Below are positions 1-8,636 of a DNA stretch of 64,000 nt, piece by piece (position 1 is the stretch's first letter; each line of letters opens with the position of its first letter). Source of the stretch: Bradyrhizobium lablabi (GTDB taxonomy: Bacteria; Pseudomonadota; Alphaproteobacteria; Rhizobiales; Xanthobacteraceae); NCBI RefSeq assembly GCF_900141755.1, contig NZ_LT670844.1, positions 3,782,001 through 3,846,000 of the forward strand, written 5' to 3'. The notes under the pieces were generated by a model. It did not search any database. It had not been told where the DNA came from and was given only the letters and a program-made list of their open reading frames with translations. The position numbers and the translations under genes were made by a program.

Positions 1-186
1 GAGTAGCCATGTCTGAAAGTCCGGGGAGCAGGAGTTCGCCCGGATTCTGCCATATCCGCCGCCAGTGAAATCGCTCGGCGCAAAAACAAATCATTTGCCC
101 AATATACAGGGGCTGGCCGGCCGTTCCCCCCTACAGGATGGGGCTGGAACAAAAAATTTCGGCCCAAAATCGACCCGGCGAGGCCG

Positions 187-218
187 TTTAAGGATTGAGT
201 ACATACTCATTCCTTAAA
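187..218. promoter_or_regulatory. 32-bp near-perfect palindrome, possible operator
   Basis: The two 15-base arms (187-201 and 204-218) are reverse complements at 14 of 15 positions around a 2-base centre; the inner core reads GAGTACATACTC. It is AT-rich against GC-rich surroundings and has no T-tract, so it resembles a dimeric-repressor operator more than a terminator. The rest of 1-333 holds no convincing gene. A possible reverse-strand ATG at 8-10 could begin a gene leaving the left edge, and the palindrome would then lie in its upstream region. Which regulator binds it, if any, cannot be told. Confidence 0.4.
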
Positions 219-333
219 GAGGCCCCGAATCCAGGTTTCTCCGGGTCAATTCAGGGGGTTATCGGGGAGGCGATTCGGCGCCGGCAACGCGATCGTTCAT
301 CGGCGCGCGTGCGGACGCTGCGGGAACCGATGT

Positions 334-1662
334 TTATTCTGCGGCCGCAGCGAGCGATGGCTTTGCGATCGCCGCCGACATCATGAAATCGGAAATGCGC
401 GGCACGATTTCCGACTTGAAGCGGGAACCGTTGAACACGCCGTAATGTCCGACGCCCTTCTGCACGTAATGAACGCGACGGTGGGCGGGGATAGCGGTGC
501 ACAATTCGTGGGTCGCTTCGGTCTGGCCGAGCCCTGAGATGTCGTCTTTCTCGCCTTCCACCGTCATCAGCGCGACGCGGGTGATCTTGGAGGGATCGAC
601 CGGCTTGCCGCGATGGGTCATCTCGCCCTTCGGCAGCGCGTGCTTGATGAAGACGAGATCAACGGTCTGCAGATAATACTCGGCGGCCAGATCCATCACC
701 GCGAGATATTCGTCGTAGAAATCGCGATGCTTGTCGACCAAATCGCCGTCGCCCTTGACCAAATTCTTGAACAGGTTCTTGTGCGCGTCCATGTGGCGGT
801 CGAGGTTCATGCTGATGAAGCCGTTGAGCTGCAGAAAGCCCGGATAGACATCGCGCATCACGCCGGGATGCGGGAACGGCACTTTGGTGATGACGTGGCT
901 GCGGAACCAGTCGATGCCGCGCTCGGCGGCGAGATTATTGACTGCGGTCGGATTGCGGCGGGTATCGATCGGGCCGCCCATCAGCGTCATCGACAAGGGA
1001 ACGAAGGGATCGCGGTTGGCTTCCATCAGGGAAACCGCCGCCACCACCGGCACCGAAGGCTGGCACACCGCGATCACATGCATGTTGCCGCCAAGCACGT
1101 GCAGCATCTCGATGACGTAGTCGATGTAATCGTCGAGATCAAAGCGGCCCTCGGCGACCGGCACCATCCGAGCATCGGACCAGTCGGTGATATAGACCTC
1201 GTGCGTCGGCAGGAAGGCTTCCACCGTGCCGCGGAGCAATGTTGCGTAATGGCCCGACATCGGCGCCACGATCAGCACCCGCGGCTGCGGGGCCCGCAGC
1301 GGCCGGGTCAATTTGCGGTCGAAGTACAACAGCCGGCAGAACGGCTTTTCCCAGATCGAGCGGATCTCGATCGGGGTGCGGACGCCGTTGACCTCGGTAT
1401 CGTTGAGACCCCATTCGGGCTTGCCGTAACGGCGGGTGGTGCGCTCGAACAATTCGCAGCCCGCGGCAACCGATTTGCCGAACTCGGTGTGCGACCAGGG
1501 ATTGAGCGGATTCTGAAACAGGATTTTTGTCGCGTCGGTAACGGCCCGCGCCGGATTGAGCGAGGCCTGCGCCATTTCGTACATCCAGTACATCGGCGTC
1601 GTGAGCGCCGGACTGCCTTCGGCCACCAGGGGCGGTGCGCCGCCAAACTCACCAATCGGCAT
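334..1662 (-). CDS. phaZ: Intracellular polyhydroxyalkanoate depolymerase (PhaZ)
   Basis: Hydrolyses intracellular PHA/PHB granules to release 3-hydroxyacids as carbon and energy source. The 442-residue product matches the intracellular PhaZ family along its length (about 420 residues in Ralstonia PhaZ1). The nucleophile is a cysteine in the motif VCQPSVPV (about residue 200), replacing the lipase-box serine as in PhaZ1. The acid and base are probably the Asp in GEKDDISG and the His in GVGHYGVF near the C-terminus. I chose the ATG at 1662 because GAGG lies just upstream; an in-frame ATG at 1686 would add 8 residues. No other PHA gene is adjacent, though a PHB-depolymerase-type esterase occurs at 13.3-14.6 kb. 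Confidence 0.93.
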   Translation of the reverse strand: MPIGEFGGAPPLVAEGSPALTTPMYWMYEMAQASLNPARAVTDATKILFQNPLNPWSHTEFGKSVAAGCELFERTTRRYGKPEWGLNDTEVNGVRTPIEIRSIWEKPFCRLLYFDRKLTRPLRAPQPRVLIVAPMSGHYATLLRGTVEAFLPTHEVYITDWSDARMVPVAEGRFDLDDYIDYVIEMLHVLGGNMHVIAVCQPSVPVVAAVSLMEANRDPFVPLSMTLMGGPIDTRRNPTAVNNLAAERGIDWFRSHVITKVPFPHPGVMRDVYPGFLQLNGFISMNLDRHMDAHKNLFKNLVKGDGDLVDKHRDFYDEYLAVMDLAAEYYLQTVDLVFIKHALPKGEMTHRGKPVDPSKITRVALMTVEGEKDDISGLGQTEATHELCTAIPAHRRVHYVQKGVGHYGVFNGSRFKSEIVPRISDFMMSAAIAKPSLAAAAE

Positions 1663-1789
1663 ATGGTCCTCAAGTCTCTTTTGCATCGCAGCATAGTGCC
1701 GAATGCGTAATAAAGCGTCAATGAACAGATCGGTATATCTGTGCGCCGCACAAGCCGAAAAACATCAAATCCATGGGATAAGTCTTAGG

Positions 1790-2608
1790 TTATTCGCCAC
1801 TCTGGATCAACGAGCCGTGGCGGCGAGCGCTGCGCAAAAGTGCAAGAAATACCGCAAATGACGCAATAAAGAGCACAGCATTAATCGCCAGCGCCTCGAT
1901 CATCAGGTCAGTTCGAAATACATGGTCGATCAACAGCGCCCGCATGCCCTCGAACACGTAAGTGGGCGGCAAGGTCCAGGCGACATATTGCAGCCAGTGC
2001 GGCAGCACCGTCACCGGGTAATAGATGCAGGCGAGCGGCATCAGCGCGAACATCAGCGTCCAGACGATGCTCTCCGCGCCGAGGCCGTTACGCACCACGA
2101 GGCCCGAGACAAAAATGCCGACCGACCAGCTCGTGAAAATCAGATTGCAGAAAAACGCGATCAGCGGCAGCCCGATGCCGTAGAAATTGAAGTGAAACAG
2201 AAACAGCGCCAATAGCGTCATCGGAATGACGCCGATCGCGAGCCGGATCAGGCTCATCACCATCAGCGCGATCAAAAACTCGATCGGCTTTAGCGGGCTC
2301 ATCATCAGATTGCCGAGATTGCGCGCCCACATCTCCTCGAGAAACGAGATCGAAAACCCGAGCTGCCCTCGGAACAGGATGTCCCACAGGATCACCGCGC
2401 CGATCAGCGTGCCGCCGGCGCGCGCGAAAAACCCGGCATTTTGCGCGATGTAGGTCTGCAGGAAGCCCCAGGTGACGATCTGCAGCGCCGGCCAATAAAG
2501 CAGTTCCAACAGCCGCGGCCACGACGACAGCAACAGATACCAATAGCGCAGGATCATCGCGTTGATGCGATGCGGCGCGATGCCTCCGGTGATGGCGAGT
2601 TCGCTCAT
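1790..2608 (-). CDS. ABC-2 type transporter permease
   Basis: Membrane subunit of an ABC exporter, 272 residues with about six hydrophobic segments, typical of the ABC-2 permease family. The loop LGNLMMSPLKPIEFLIAL resembles the amphipathic segment conserved in these permeases. The start codon overlaps the stop of the upstream ATPase gene by 4 bases (ATGA), so the two are surely translationally coupled and form one transporter. Substrate is unknown; the family includes drug, polysaccharide and lipid exporters. Confidence 0.9.
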   Translation of the reverse strand: MSELAITGGIAPHRINAMILRYWYLLLSSWPRLLELLYWPALQIVTWGFLQTYIAQNAGFFARAGGTLIGAVILWDILFRGQLGFSISFLEEMWARNLGNLMMSPLKPIEFLIALMVMSLIRLAIGVIPMTLLALFLFHFNFYGIGLPLIAFFCNLIFTSWSVGIFVSGLVVRNGLGAESIVWTLMFALMPLACIYYPVTVLPHWLQYVAWTLPPTYVFEGMRALLIDHVFRTDLMIEALAINAVLFIASFAVFLALLRSARRHGSLIQSGE

Positions 2609-3399
2609 TTCGCCGTCTCCTGGACCCGGCCGCGGGCGACATCGAGGAACACTTCCTCCAGCGTCGCGCGGTTGTAGCGGGCCATGATTTTGTCCGGGCT
2701 GTCATCGTCCTCGATGCGGCCGCGCTTCATGATGATGACGCGGTCGCACAGCCGTTCCACTTCCAGCATGTTGTGCGATGCCAAGAGGATGGTGGCGCCA
2801 TTTTCCTTGCGATAATCCTGAAGATGCTGCCGGACCCAGTCCGCGGTATCGGGATCGAGGGAGGCCGTCGGCTCGTCCAGCAACAGCAGTTCCGGATGGT
2901 TGATCAAAGCCTTTGCGAGCGCGACGCGCGTCTTTTGCCCGGCGGAGAGTTTGCCGTTGGGCCGGTCGAGGAACTCGCCGAGATCGAGATCATCGGCGAG
3001 CTGCGCGATGCGCGCGGGCAAATTCTTGACCGCATAGAGCTTACCGAAGATGGTGAGATTCTGCCGCACCGTGAGCCGCATCGGCATGTCGACATAGGGA
3101 CTTTCGAAATTCATCCGGCCGAGCACGCGGGCGCTCTCTTCCGGGATCGCACAATCCAGCACCCGGATGCGGCCCGAGGTCGGCAGCACCAGCCCCATGA
3201 TCATGGCAATGGTCGTGGTCTTGCCGGCGCCGTTGCCGCCGAGCAATCCGGTGATGCTGCCGCGTGCGATGCGAAACGACACGTCGTCGACGGCGCGGAT
3301 GGTCTTGTAGAGTTTTGTCAGCTGCGCGACTTCGATCGCGGCCGATCCTTTCGGATCGGCCTCGGCAAAACCGGACCTGACTGCGCCGTTATCCATCAT
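2605..3399 (-). CDS. ABC transporter ATP-binding protein
   Basis: ATPase partner of the downstream permease, 264 residues. Walker A is GGNGAGKTTT, the ABC signature is LSAGQKTRVALAKAL, and Walker B with the catalytic Glu is LLLLDEPTASLDP; the switch His is in LLASHNMLEVERLCD. This is the CcmA/DrrA-like subfamily that pairs with ABC-2 permeases. Two consecutive Met codons stand at the start and the ribosome site is weak. The gene is divergent from regB with about 125 bases between them, so the two promoters must lie in that gap. Confidence 0.93.
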   Translation of the reverse strand: MMDNGAVRSGFAEADPKGSAAIEVAQLTKLYKTIRAVDDVSFRIARGSITGLLGGNGAGKTTTIAMIMGLVLPTSGRIRVLDCAIPEESARVLGRMNFESPYVDMPMRLTVRQNLTIFGKLYAVKNLPARIAQLADDLDLGEFLDRPNGKLSAGQKTRVALAKALINHPELLLLDEPTASLDPDTADWVRQHLQDYRKENGATILLASHNMLEVERLCDRVIIMKRGRIEDDDSPDKIMARYNRATLEEVFLDVARGRVQETAK

Positions 3400-3525
3400 G
3401 CGGGCCGTTCATTGGGCTATTGCCGCGACAAGCGCAAGACTCAAAGCTCAAGACTTTTGGTCGTCCCGTCAGTGGCCTCGGGCGGCGAATTTGTGGCGGG
3501 GACCGCGCGCGGTTAAACTACGAGC

Positions 3526-4851
3526 ATGACAGAAATTGCCGCCACCGATTTTCGCCATCCAGGCCGCTATGTCCGCCTGGATACCATCCTGCGGCTGCGC
3601 TGGCTCGCGGCGCTCGGGCAGCTCGCTGCCATTTTCATCGTGGTGCAAGGGCTGGAATTCGACGTCCCGGTGGTTCCCTGCGTCACCATTGTCGGCCTGT
3701 CCGCGCTGCTCAATCTGGTGCTGCAGATCACCTTCAATCCGATGCAGCGGCTCGAGCCGGTCTATGCGGCGGCGCTACTGGGGCTCAACATCGTCGAACT
3801 CGCCGCGCTTTTGTTTTTCACCGGCGGGCTGCAGAACCCGTTTTCATTCCTGTTTCTTGCACCGGTTCTGATTTCGGCCACCGCGTTGCCGATCCGGCTG
3901 ACCATCGCGATCGGAGCTCTCGCGGTGGCGTGCGCCTCGGTGCTGCTGTTTTTCTATCTGCCGCTGCCGTGGGACAGCGAGGACCCGCTGGTGCTGCCAC
4001 CGATCTATCTGTTCGGCGTCTGGCTTTCGATCGTGCTCGCGATCGGGGTCACGAGCCTCTATGCGTTCCAGGTCACCGAGGAAGCCCGCAAATTGTCCGA
4101 CGCGCTGGCCGCGACCGAACTGGTGCTGACCCGCGAGCAGCATCTGACGCAATTGGATGGTCTGGCGGCAGCCGCCGCGCACGAGCTCGGCACGCCGCTG
4201 TCGACGATTTTCCTGATTTCGCGCGAATTGGAGCAAGCGTTAAAGGATAACAAGGAGCTTGGCGGCGACATCAAGACGCTGCGCGAGCAGGCGCAGCGCT
4301 GCCGCGACATCCTGGCCAAGATCACGCAGCTCTCGGCGACCGGCGCGCCGTTCGACCGCATGCCGTTGTCGACGCTGATCGAGGAGACGGTCGCGCCGCA
4401 TCGCGACTTCGGCGTCGCGATCAAGGTCCGGATCGCGGTCACCGGCGCCAGCGAGCCGGTCGGCACCCGCAATCCGGCGATCCTCTATGGCGTCGGCAAC
4501 ATCCTGGAAAACGCCGTCGATTTCGCACGCGAAACCGTGGAAGTGAACGCGTGGTGGAACACCGAGACCGTCGAGCTCGTGATTTCCGACGACGGCCCGG
4601 GATTCGCGCCAGACATCTTGAAGCGCATCGGCGAACCCTATCTGTCGCGGCGAAAGAGCGTGGATGAAGCCCAAGGCGAACACCGCGGGCTCGGGCTCGG
4701 GGTCTTCATCGCCCGCACGCTATTGGAGCGCACCGGCGCCAAGGTCTCGTTCTCTAACCGCACCTTTCCCGATCACGGCGCCGTGGTCCACATCGCCTGG
4801 CCGCGCCACCGCTTCGAGGCCGAGGAAACCGCCGACGAGCCAGCGACTTAG
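3526..4851 (+). CDS. regB: Redox sensor histidine kinase RegB/ActS type
   Basis: Membrane histidine kinase of the global redox system RegB/RegA (PrrB/PrrA, ActS/ActR, RegS/RegR), which controls respiration, nitrogen and carbon fixation genes. About six transmembrane segments occupy the first 180 residues, with the family's ubiquinone-binding signature GGLQNPF at 100-106. The phospho-acceptor His219 is in AAAAHELGTPLSTI. Cys259 in RCRDIL corresponds to the redox-active Cys265 of Rhodobacter RegB. The ATPase N box (GNILENAVDFA) and G box (DDGPGFA) follow. Its partner regulator starts 66 bases downstream, and both hallmark redox elements are intact. Confidence 0.93.
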   Translation: MTEIAATDFRHPGRYVRLDTILRLRWLAALGQLAAIFIVVQGLEFDVPVVPCVTIVGLSALLNLVLQITFNPMQRLEPVYAAALLGLNIVELAALLFFTGGLQNPFSFLFLAPVLISATALPIRLTIAIGALAVACASVLLFFYLPLPWDSEDPLVLPPIYLFGVWLSIVLAIGVTSLYAFQVTEEARKLSDALAATELVLTREQHLTQLDGLAAAAAHELGTPLSTIFLISRELEQALKDNKELGGDIKTLREQAQRCRDILAKITQLSATGAPFDRMPLSTLIEETVAPHRDFGVAIKVRIAVTGASEPVGTRNPAILYGVGNILENAVDFARETVEVNAWWNTETVELVISDDGPGFAPDILKRIGEPYLSRRKSVDEAQGEHRGLGLGVFIARTLLERTGAKVSFSNRTFPDHGAVVHIAWPRHRFEAEETADEPAT

Positions 4852-4917
4852 GTCTGCCTTGGCAGGGCCATTTTGGCGGCCCATATATTAGACATTGTAA
4901 AAAAGGATACCCTCGAC

Positions 4918-5472
4918 TTGACCGCCATCGCCGAACTCTCCGGCCACGCCGATCGCTCGCTCCTGATCGTGGAGGACGACAAGCCGTTTTTGGAGCGGCT
5001 GTCGCGCGCCATGGAAACCCGCGGCTTCACCGTGACCTCCTGCGACAGCGTCTCCGATGGTTTGGCGGAGATCGGCAAGGCCGCGCCGGCCTTCGCGGTG
5101 GTGGATTTGCGTCTCGGCGACGGCAACGGCCTTGACGTGGTGTCGGCGCTGAAGCGCAAGCGCCCCGACGCCCGCGCCATCGTGCTGACCGGCTATGGCA
5201 ACATCGCCACCGCCGTCACGGCGGTGAAAATGGGTGCGGTGGATTATCTTTCAAAGCCGGCCGACGCCGACGACGTCGTCGCTGCCTTGCTCGCCAGCGG
5301 CACCGAGAAGTCCGAACTGCCGCACAATCCGATGTCGGCGGACCGCGTGCGCTGGGAGCACATCCAGCGCATCTATGAAATGTGCAACCGTAACGTCTCA
5401 GAGACGGCGCGGCGGCTCAATATGCACCGCCGCACCCTGCAGCGCATCCTGGCCAAGCGCGCGCCGCGCTAG
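4918..5472 (+). CDS. regA: Response regulator RegA/ActR type
   Basis: DNA-binding response regulator paired with RegB. I chose the TTG at 4918, preceded by AAAGGA, because the product is then 184 residues, the usual RegA length, and the phospho-acceptor Asp in VVDLRLGDG falls at residue 63 exactly as in Rhodobacter RegA. An in-frame ATG at 4873 would add 15 unlike residues. The receiver domain covers about 10-130 with the conserved Lys in YLSKPAD. The C-terminal Fis-type helix-turn-helix includes VSETARRLNMHRRTLQRIL. It probably forms an operon with regB. Confidence 0.93.
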   Translation: MTAIAELSGHADRSLLIVEDDKPFLERLSRAMETRGFTVTSCDSVSDGLAEIGKAAPAFAVVDLRLGDGNGLDVVSALKRKRPDARAIVLTGYGNIATAVTAVKMGAVDYLSKPADADDVVAALLASGTEKSELPHNPMSADRVRWEHIQRIYEMCNRNVSETARRLNMHRRTLQRILAKRAPR

Positions 5473-5656
5473 GCGTTGCGCCGGGCGTGCCGCCGCAAAG
5501 CCATCCAGCGCGATGGCGACAGAAGCGGCGTGCCGCATTTTTGATCACCTTTCCAGCACTTCTACGGAGACTTCAACGTCCCGGTAATAAGAGTGTGTTA
5601 GGCATGGGCGGAGATAAACGGACAGATCGAAATCATCCAGCAGAGGGAATGGGCCG

Positions 5657-6730
5657 ATGGCCGCTGCGGTTCAGCGCACCAGCAACAAGACGGCCGCCTC
5701 AGAACAGGCTGACGAGGATCACTCGGACATTTCCGCCCTGATCGCGCGATTGACCGCCGAGGTCGACCAGACCGCCTGCGAGAAGGCGAGGTCGATCCAG
5801 CAAATCACCAACCAGATGAAAATGCTGGCGCTGAACGCGCTGATCGAAAGCTCGCGCGCCGGCGCCCAGGGCGCGGGCTTTGCCGTGGTGGCGCAGGAAG
5901 TCCGCAGCGTCGGGCAGAGGGTCGAGACCATCTCGAAGGAGCTCGAAACCCAATTGACCAAGCGGACTGCAAACCTGATGCAGTCGATCGAGAAAATGAC
6001 CGAGCGTGCGCGCGGCGAACGCATGGTCGACCTCGCGCTCAATGCCATCGAATTAATCGACCGAAACCTTTATGAGCGCACCTGCGACGTGCGCTGGTGG
6101 GCGACCGATTCCGCCGTGGTGGATTGCGCCGCCGACCCGACGCCTGCGAATGTTTCCCACGTCGCCAAGCGCCTTGCCGTGATCCTGCGCGCCTATACGG
6201 TCTATCTCGACCTTTGGCTGTGCGACCTCAACGGCCATGTGCTGGCCAGCGCCCGCTCGGATCGCTACGACGTCAAGGGCGCAAGCGTCGCCTCGACGCG
6301 ATGGTTCTCCGACGCGCTCAAGCTGCGGTCCGGCGATGATTACGTCGCCGGCGATATCGAGCGTCAGCCGCTGCTCGGCAATGCCCCGGTCGCGACCTAT
6401 TGCGCCAGCGTGCGCGAAGGCGGCGACGCCAATGGCAAGCCGCTCGGCGTGCTGGCGATCCATTTCGACTGGGAGACGCAGGCCCGCGCCATCGTCCAGG
6501 GGGTGCGGGTCGACGACGACAAGGCCCGCGTGCTGCTGGTGGATTCGAATTTTCGTGTGATCGCCTCATCCGACGGCCAGGGCCTGCTCACCGAGCATGT
6601 GCCGCTTGCGATCAATGGCAAAAGCAGCGGGGTCTACAAGGACCGCTCCGGCACGCAGGTGGCGTTCCACCTCACCCCCGGCTACGAGACCTATGGCGGT
6701 CTCGGCTGGTTCGGCGTCATCGTCCGCTAG
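5657..6730 (+). CDS. Soluble chemoreceptor-like protein, N-terminal MCP fragment with C-terminal Cache-like domain
   Basis: This 357-residue protein has no signal peptide or membrane segment. Residues about 45-105 match the signalling hairpin of methyl-accepting chemotaxis proteins (MLALNALIESSRAGAQ, GFAVVAQEVRSV). Residues about 150-350 look like a Cache/PDC sensor (LWLCDLNGHVLASARSD, STRWFSDAL, VLLVDSNFRVIASS). That reverses the usual order of sensor first and signalling hairpin last, and the methylation helices are missing. It lies 184 bases after regA on the same strand. A role in signalling is inferred; no chemotaxis genes are nearby. The start follows an AGAGGG ribosome site. Confidence 0.75.
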   Translation: MAAAVQRTSNKTAASEQADEDHSDISALIARLTAEVDQTACEKARSIQQITNQMKMLALNALIESSRAGAQGAGFAVVAQEVRSVGQRVETISKELETQLTKRTANLMQSIEKMTERARGERMVDLALNAIELIDRNLYERTCDVRWWATDSAVVDCAADPTPANVSHVAKRLAVILRAYTVYLDLWLCDLNGHVLASARSDRYDVKGASVASTRWFSDALKLRSGDDYVAGDIERQPLLGNAPVATYCASVREGGDANGKPLGVLAIHFDWETQARAIVQGVRVDDDKARVLLVDSNFRVIASSDGQGLLTEHVPLAINGKSSGVYKDRSGTQVAFHLTPGYETYGGLGWFGVIVR

Positions 6731-6739
6731 CAGCGCCTC

Positions 6740-7228
6740 CTAGAACTCCCCGTGGCCGCCCTGCGGATCGATCAGCCGGTTGATCCGCTGCGCCGCTGCG
6801 ATCGCAAACCGCACCGTCATCAGTTTCCGGGTCGGCGCCGGCAACCGATGTTCGGGCGCTTCGCAAAAAAGATGCGCGCCATAGGCGTCCGCGACAATCA
6901 GGCCGGTATCGGCTGGAAAAATCTCGCAGGGCAAATCCTGCGTGAAGGCGAAGAACAGCCGGTCGCAATGGGCGCGGTATTCCTGCCACTTCTGGTCGGT
7001 GCGCAAATCCTCGAGCGATGATTTGATCTCGACGATCCAGATCTCGCCGCGGTCGTTCAGCGCCACCAGATCGGCGCGCCGTCCCGACGGCAGCGGCAAT
7101 TCGCTGATGCAGGAAAATCCCAGCGACCGCAACAGCCGCGCGGTGCCGCGCGAGATCGCAAGCGCCGTCTCTGACTGACGGCGGTCGGGCGGCGGCACGA
7201 GCGAGACCTTGTGGGCGGGCGATTCCAT
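6740..7228 (-). CDS. mmcB: MmcB family DNA repair protein
   Basis: The 162-residue product matches MmcB, the small mitomycin-C-response repair protein of alphaproteobacteria with a PD-(D/E)XK nuclease-like fold. The nuclease-type residues are visible as RRADLVAL followed by IWIVEIKSS (Asp, then Glu-x-Lys). Family knowledge places it in DNA-damage repair; its precise reaction is not settled. It ends close to the end of the convergent chemoreceptor-like gene. No LexA box was identified upstream, though I could not search rigorously. Confidence 0.88.
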   Translation of the reverse strand: MESPAHKVSLVPPPDRRQSETALAISRGTARLLRSLGFSCISELPLPSGRRADLVALNDRGEIWIVEIKSSLEDLRTDQKWQEYRAHCDRLFFAFTQDLPCEIFPADTGLIVADAYGAHLFCEAPEHRLPAPTRKLMTVRFAIAAAQRINRLIDPQGGHGEF

Positions 7229-7295
7229 CGCGGCAGCCTATCCGATTTTGCGGAAAGGTTGAAGGCGCAGATCTAGCGGTGTCCCTGCGGAGGGT

Positions 7296-7817
7296 CTACC
7301 TCGGCGAGCGGAATTGAAGTCGAGATGACGCTTTGGCACGCTTGAACTGAAGCCAGCGCCTCCGCAAAATGTGTCCAGCGTTGCTTACCAGCCGTCGCGA
7401 CGCCTTCCAGATTTCCATCGATTCGATCGCATCCATCATGCGCCGCCAATATCCATACGCCGCCGCAAACGCCGGGATCGAGAGAAGTTTTTGCCGGTTG
7501 AGCTGAAACAGCCGTTCGACGCAGGTCAGCTTCAGCACTTCACCGACGAGGAACGTCGCCGCACCCGAAAGCAAATGACCGGTGGCCACCAAATAGCCGG
7601 CGAGCGGCTTGACCGGCTCAAGCAGGATGACCGGCACGGCGAACAGGGCCAATGAGGGATAAGGCCGCAAGGAAACGATCCAGCGCCGGGCTCGCTCGAA
7701 AAAGTGCATTTTGCCAAGCCACGCGCTGATGGGGCGCGTGACATAAGAAAACAGCCCGTCGACCACGAAATACGCGGTGGCGAGCACGAAAAGCGGGATT
7801 TTCCAGATGCGGTCCAT
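7296..7817 (-). CDS. Conserved membrane protein of unknown function
   Basis: A 173-residue protein with an N-terminal hydrophobic segment (IPLFVLATAYFVVDGLFSYV) and two more hydrophobic stretches around residues 55-95 (LALFAVPVILLEPVKPLAGYL, then HLLSGAATFLVGEV). The C-terminal third is strongly basic and ends in an Arg/Lys-rich tail. The start is supported by GGAGGGACC directly before the ATG. I do not recognise a functional domain. It lies downstream of the PAP2 gene on the same strand, 104 bases away, so the two may be co-transcribed. Confidence 0.7.
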   Translation of the reverse strand: MDRIWKIPLFVLATAYFVVDGLFSYVTRPISAWLGKMHFFERARRWIVSLRPYPSLALFAVPVILLEPVKPLAGYLVATGHLLSGAATFLVGEVLKLTCVERLFQLNRQKLLSIPAFAAAYGYWRRMMDAIESMEIWKASRRLVSNAGHILRRRWLQFKRAKASSRLQFRSPR

Positions 7818-7920
7818 GGTCCCTCCAATGATTCAAAGCGCAAGGCATCGATCTGTTCCCGGTTCCGTACCGGTACTTTGTTCATGGACCATGCCACTGC
7901 GTTGACCGAACCCGGTTTCC

Positions 7921-8526
7921 TCAGCCTGAATATCGGTTCCGTGGCGTTTGGCGGTCGCCGCGGATGGGAATGGGTTTCGTCACCAATCGCGTGAGACGTT
8001 CCAGGACGACACCAAGACCCAGGCCCGCCAGCACATCGGTGAACCAATGGGCCAGCAGGACTACGTGCGTGCCGACGAGCAATGCACCGGCTGTCCAAAC
8101 CAGATTTCGGATCCGGGGAGGCAGCAGCGTTGCCGCAGATCCCAGAGCGCCGACATGCAGGGCATGACCGGAGGGAAACGCATCCTCCGATTTTCCGGAA
8201 AGCGGCACGCCCCGCCAGTGTTCAGTGACGGTGCGACGGTCAGGCCGCTGCTGGTCGATGAAGGCTTTGAGGATATGCGGCAGCACCGCGGACGACAGCG
8301 AACATGCCAGAAAATGCGTGCCTAGCCGGCGTATCGGCTCGTCCGATCGGCGGGTGAAGAGCCAGCCGACCATCGCGGCTGCTATGAGCAAGTGCTCGTC
8401 TGCGCCCCGTGTCAAAAGCTCGGCGCCTCGCTCTATCGGAACGTCGGTATGCCGCGCAACATCAAGCGCGATGTCCTTGTCGAGTTGTGTAGGCCGAACA
8501 GTAATAAGGGCCATCGGTGCGATCAT
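7921..8526 (-). CDS. PAP2 superfamily phosphatase
   Basis: Membrane-bound lipid phosphatase-like protein, 201 residues. The three PAP2 motifs are present: KAFIDQQRP (motif 1, KX6RP), FPSGHALH (motif 2, PSGH) and THVVLLAHWFTDVLAG (motif 3, usually SRX5HX3D). In motif 3 the Ser-Arg pair is replaced by Thr-His while the nucleophilic His and Asp remain, a variation that could change activity. Several transmembrane segments are visible. Likely substrates are lipid phosphates or undecaprenyl pyrophosphate, by family only. Start choice (8526 or 8514) is uncertain. Confidence 0.85.
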   Translation of the reverse strand: MIAPMALITVRPTQLDKDIALDVARHTDVPIERGAELLTRGADEHLLIAAAMVGWLFTRRSDEPIRRLGTHFLACSLSSAVLPHILKAFIDQQRPDRRTVTEHWRGVPLSGKSEDAFPSGHALHVGALGSAATLLPPRIRNLVWTAGALLVGTHVVLLAHWFTDVLAGLGLGVVLERLTRLVTKPIPIRGDRQTPRNRYSG

Positions 8527-8636
8527 ACAGGGGGGCCGATCAAGGGAACGCAGGGCGTCAAAAAAGGTTCATACCTGCATAGGCGCCTTACGGAATTTCT
8601 ACTTGGCTACCCGCAAAAAATCGGCATTGTGCAGAC

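Noticed and set aside
613..1710. 365-codon plus-strand open frame over phaZ
   Set aside because: Antisense shadow; the minus strand has the complete PhaZ motifs.
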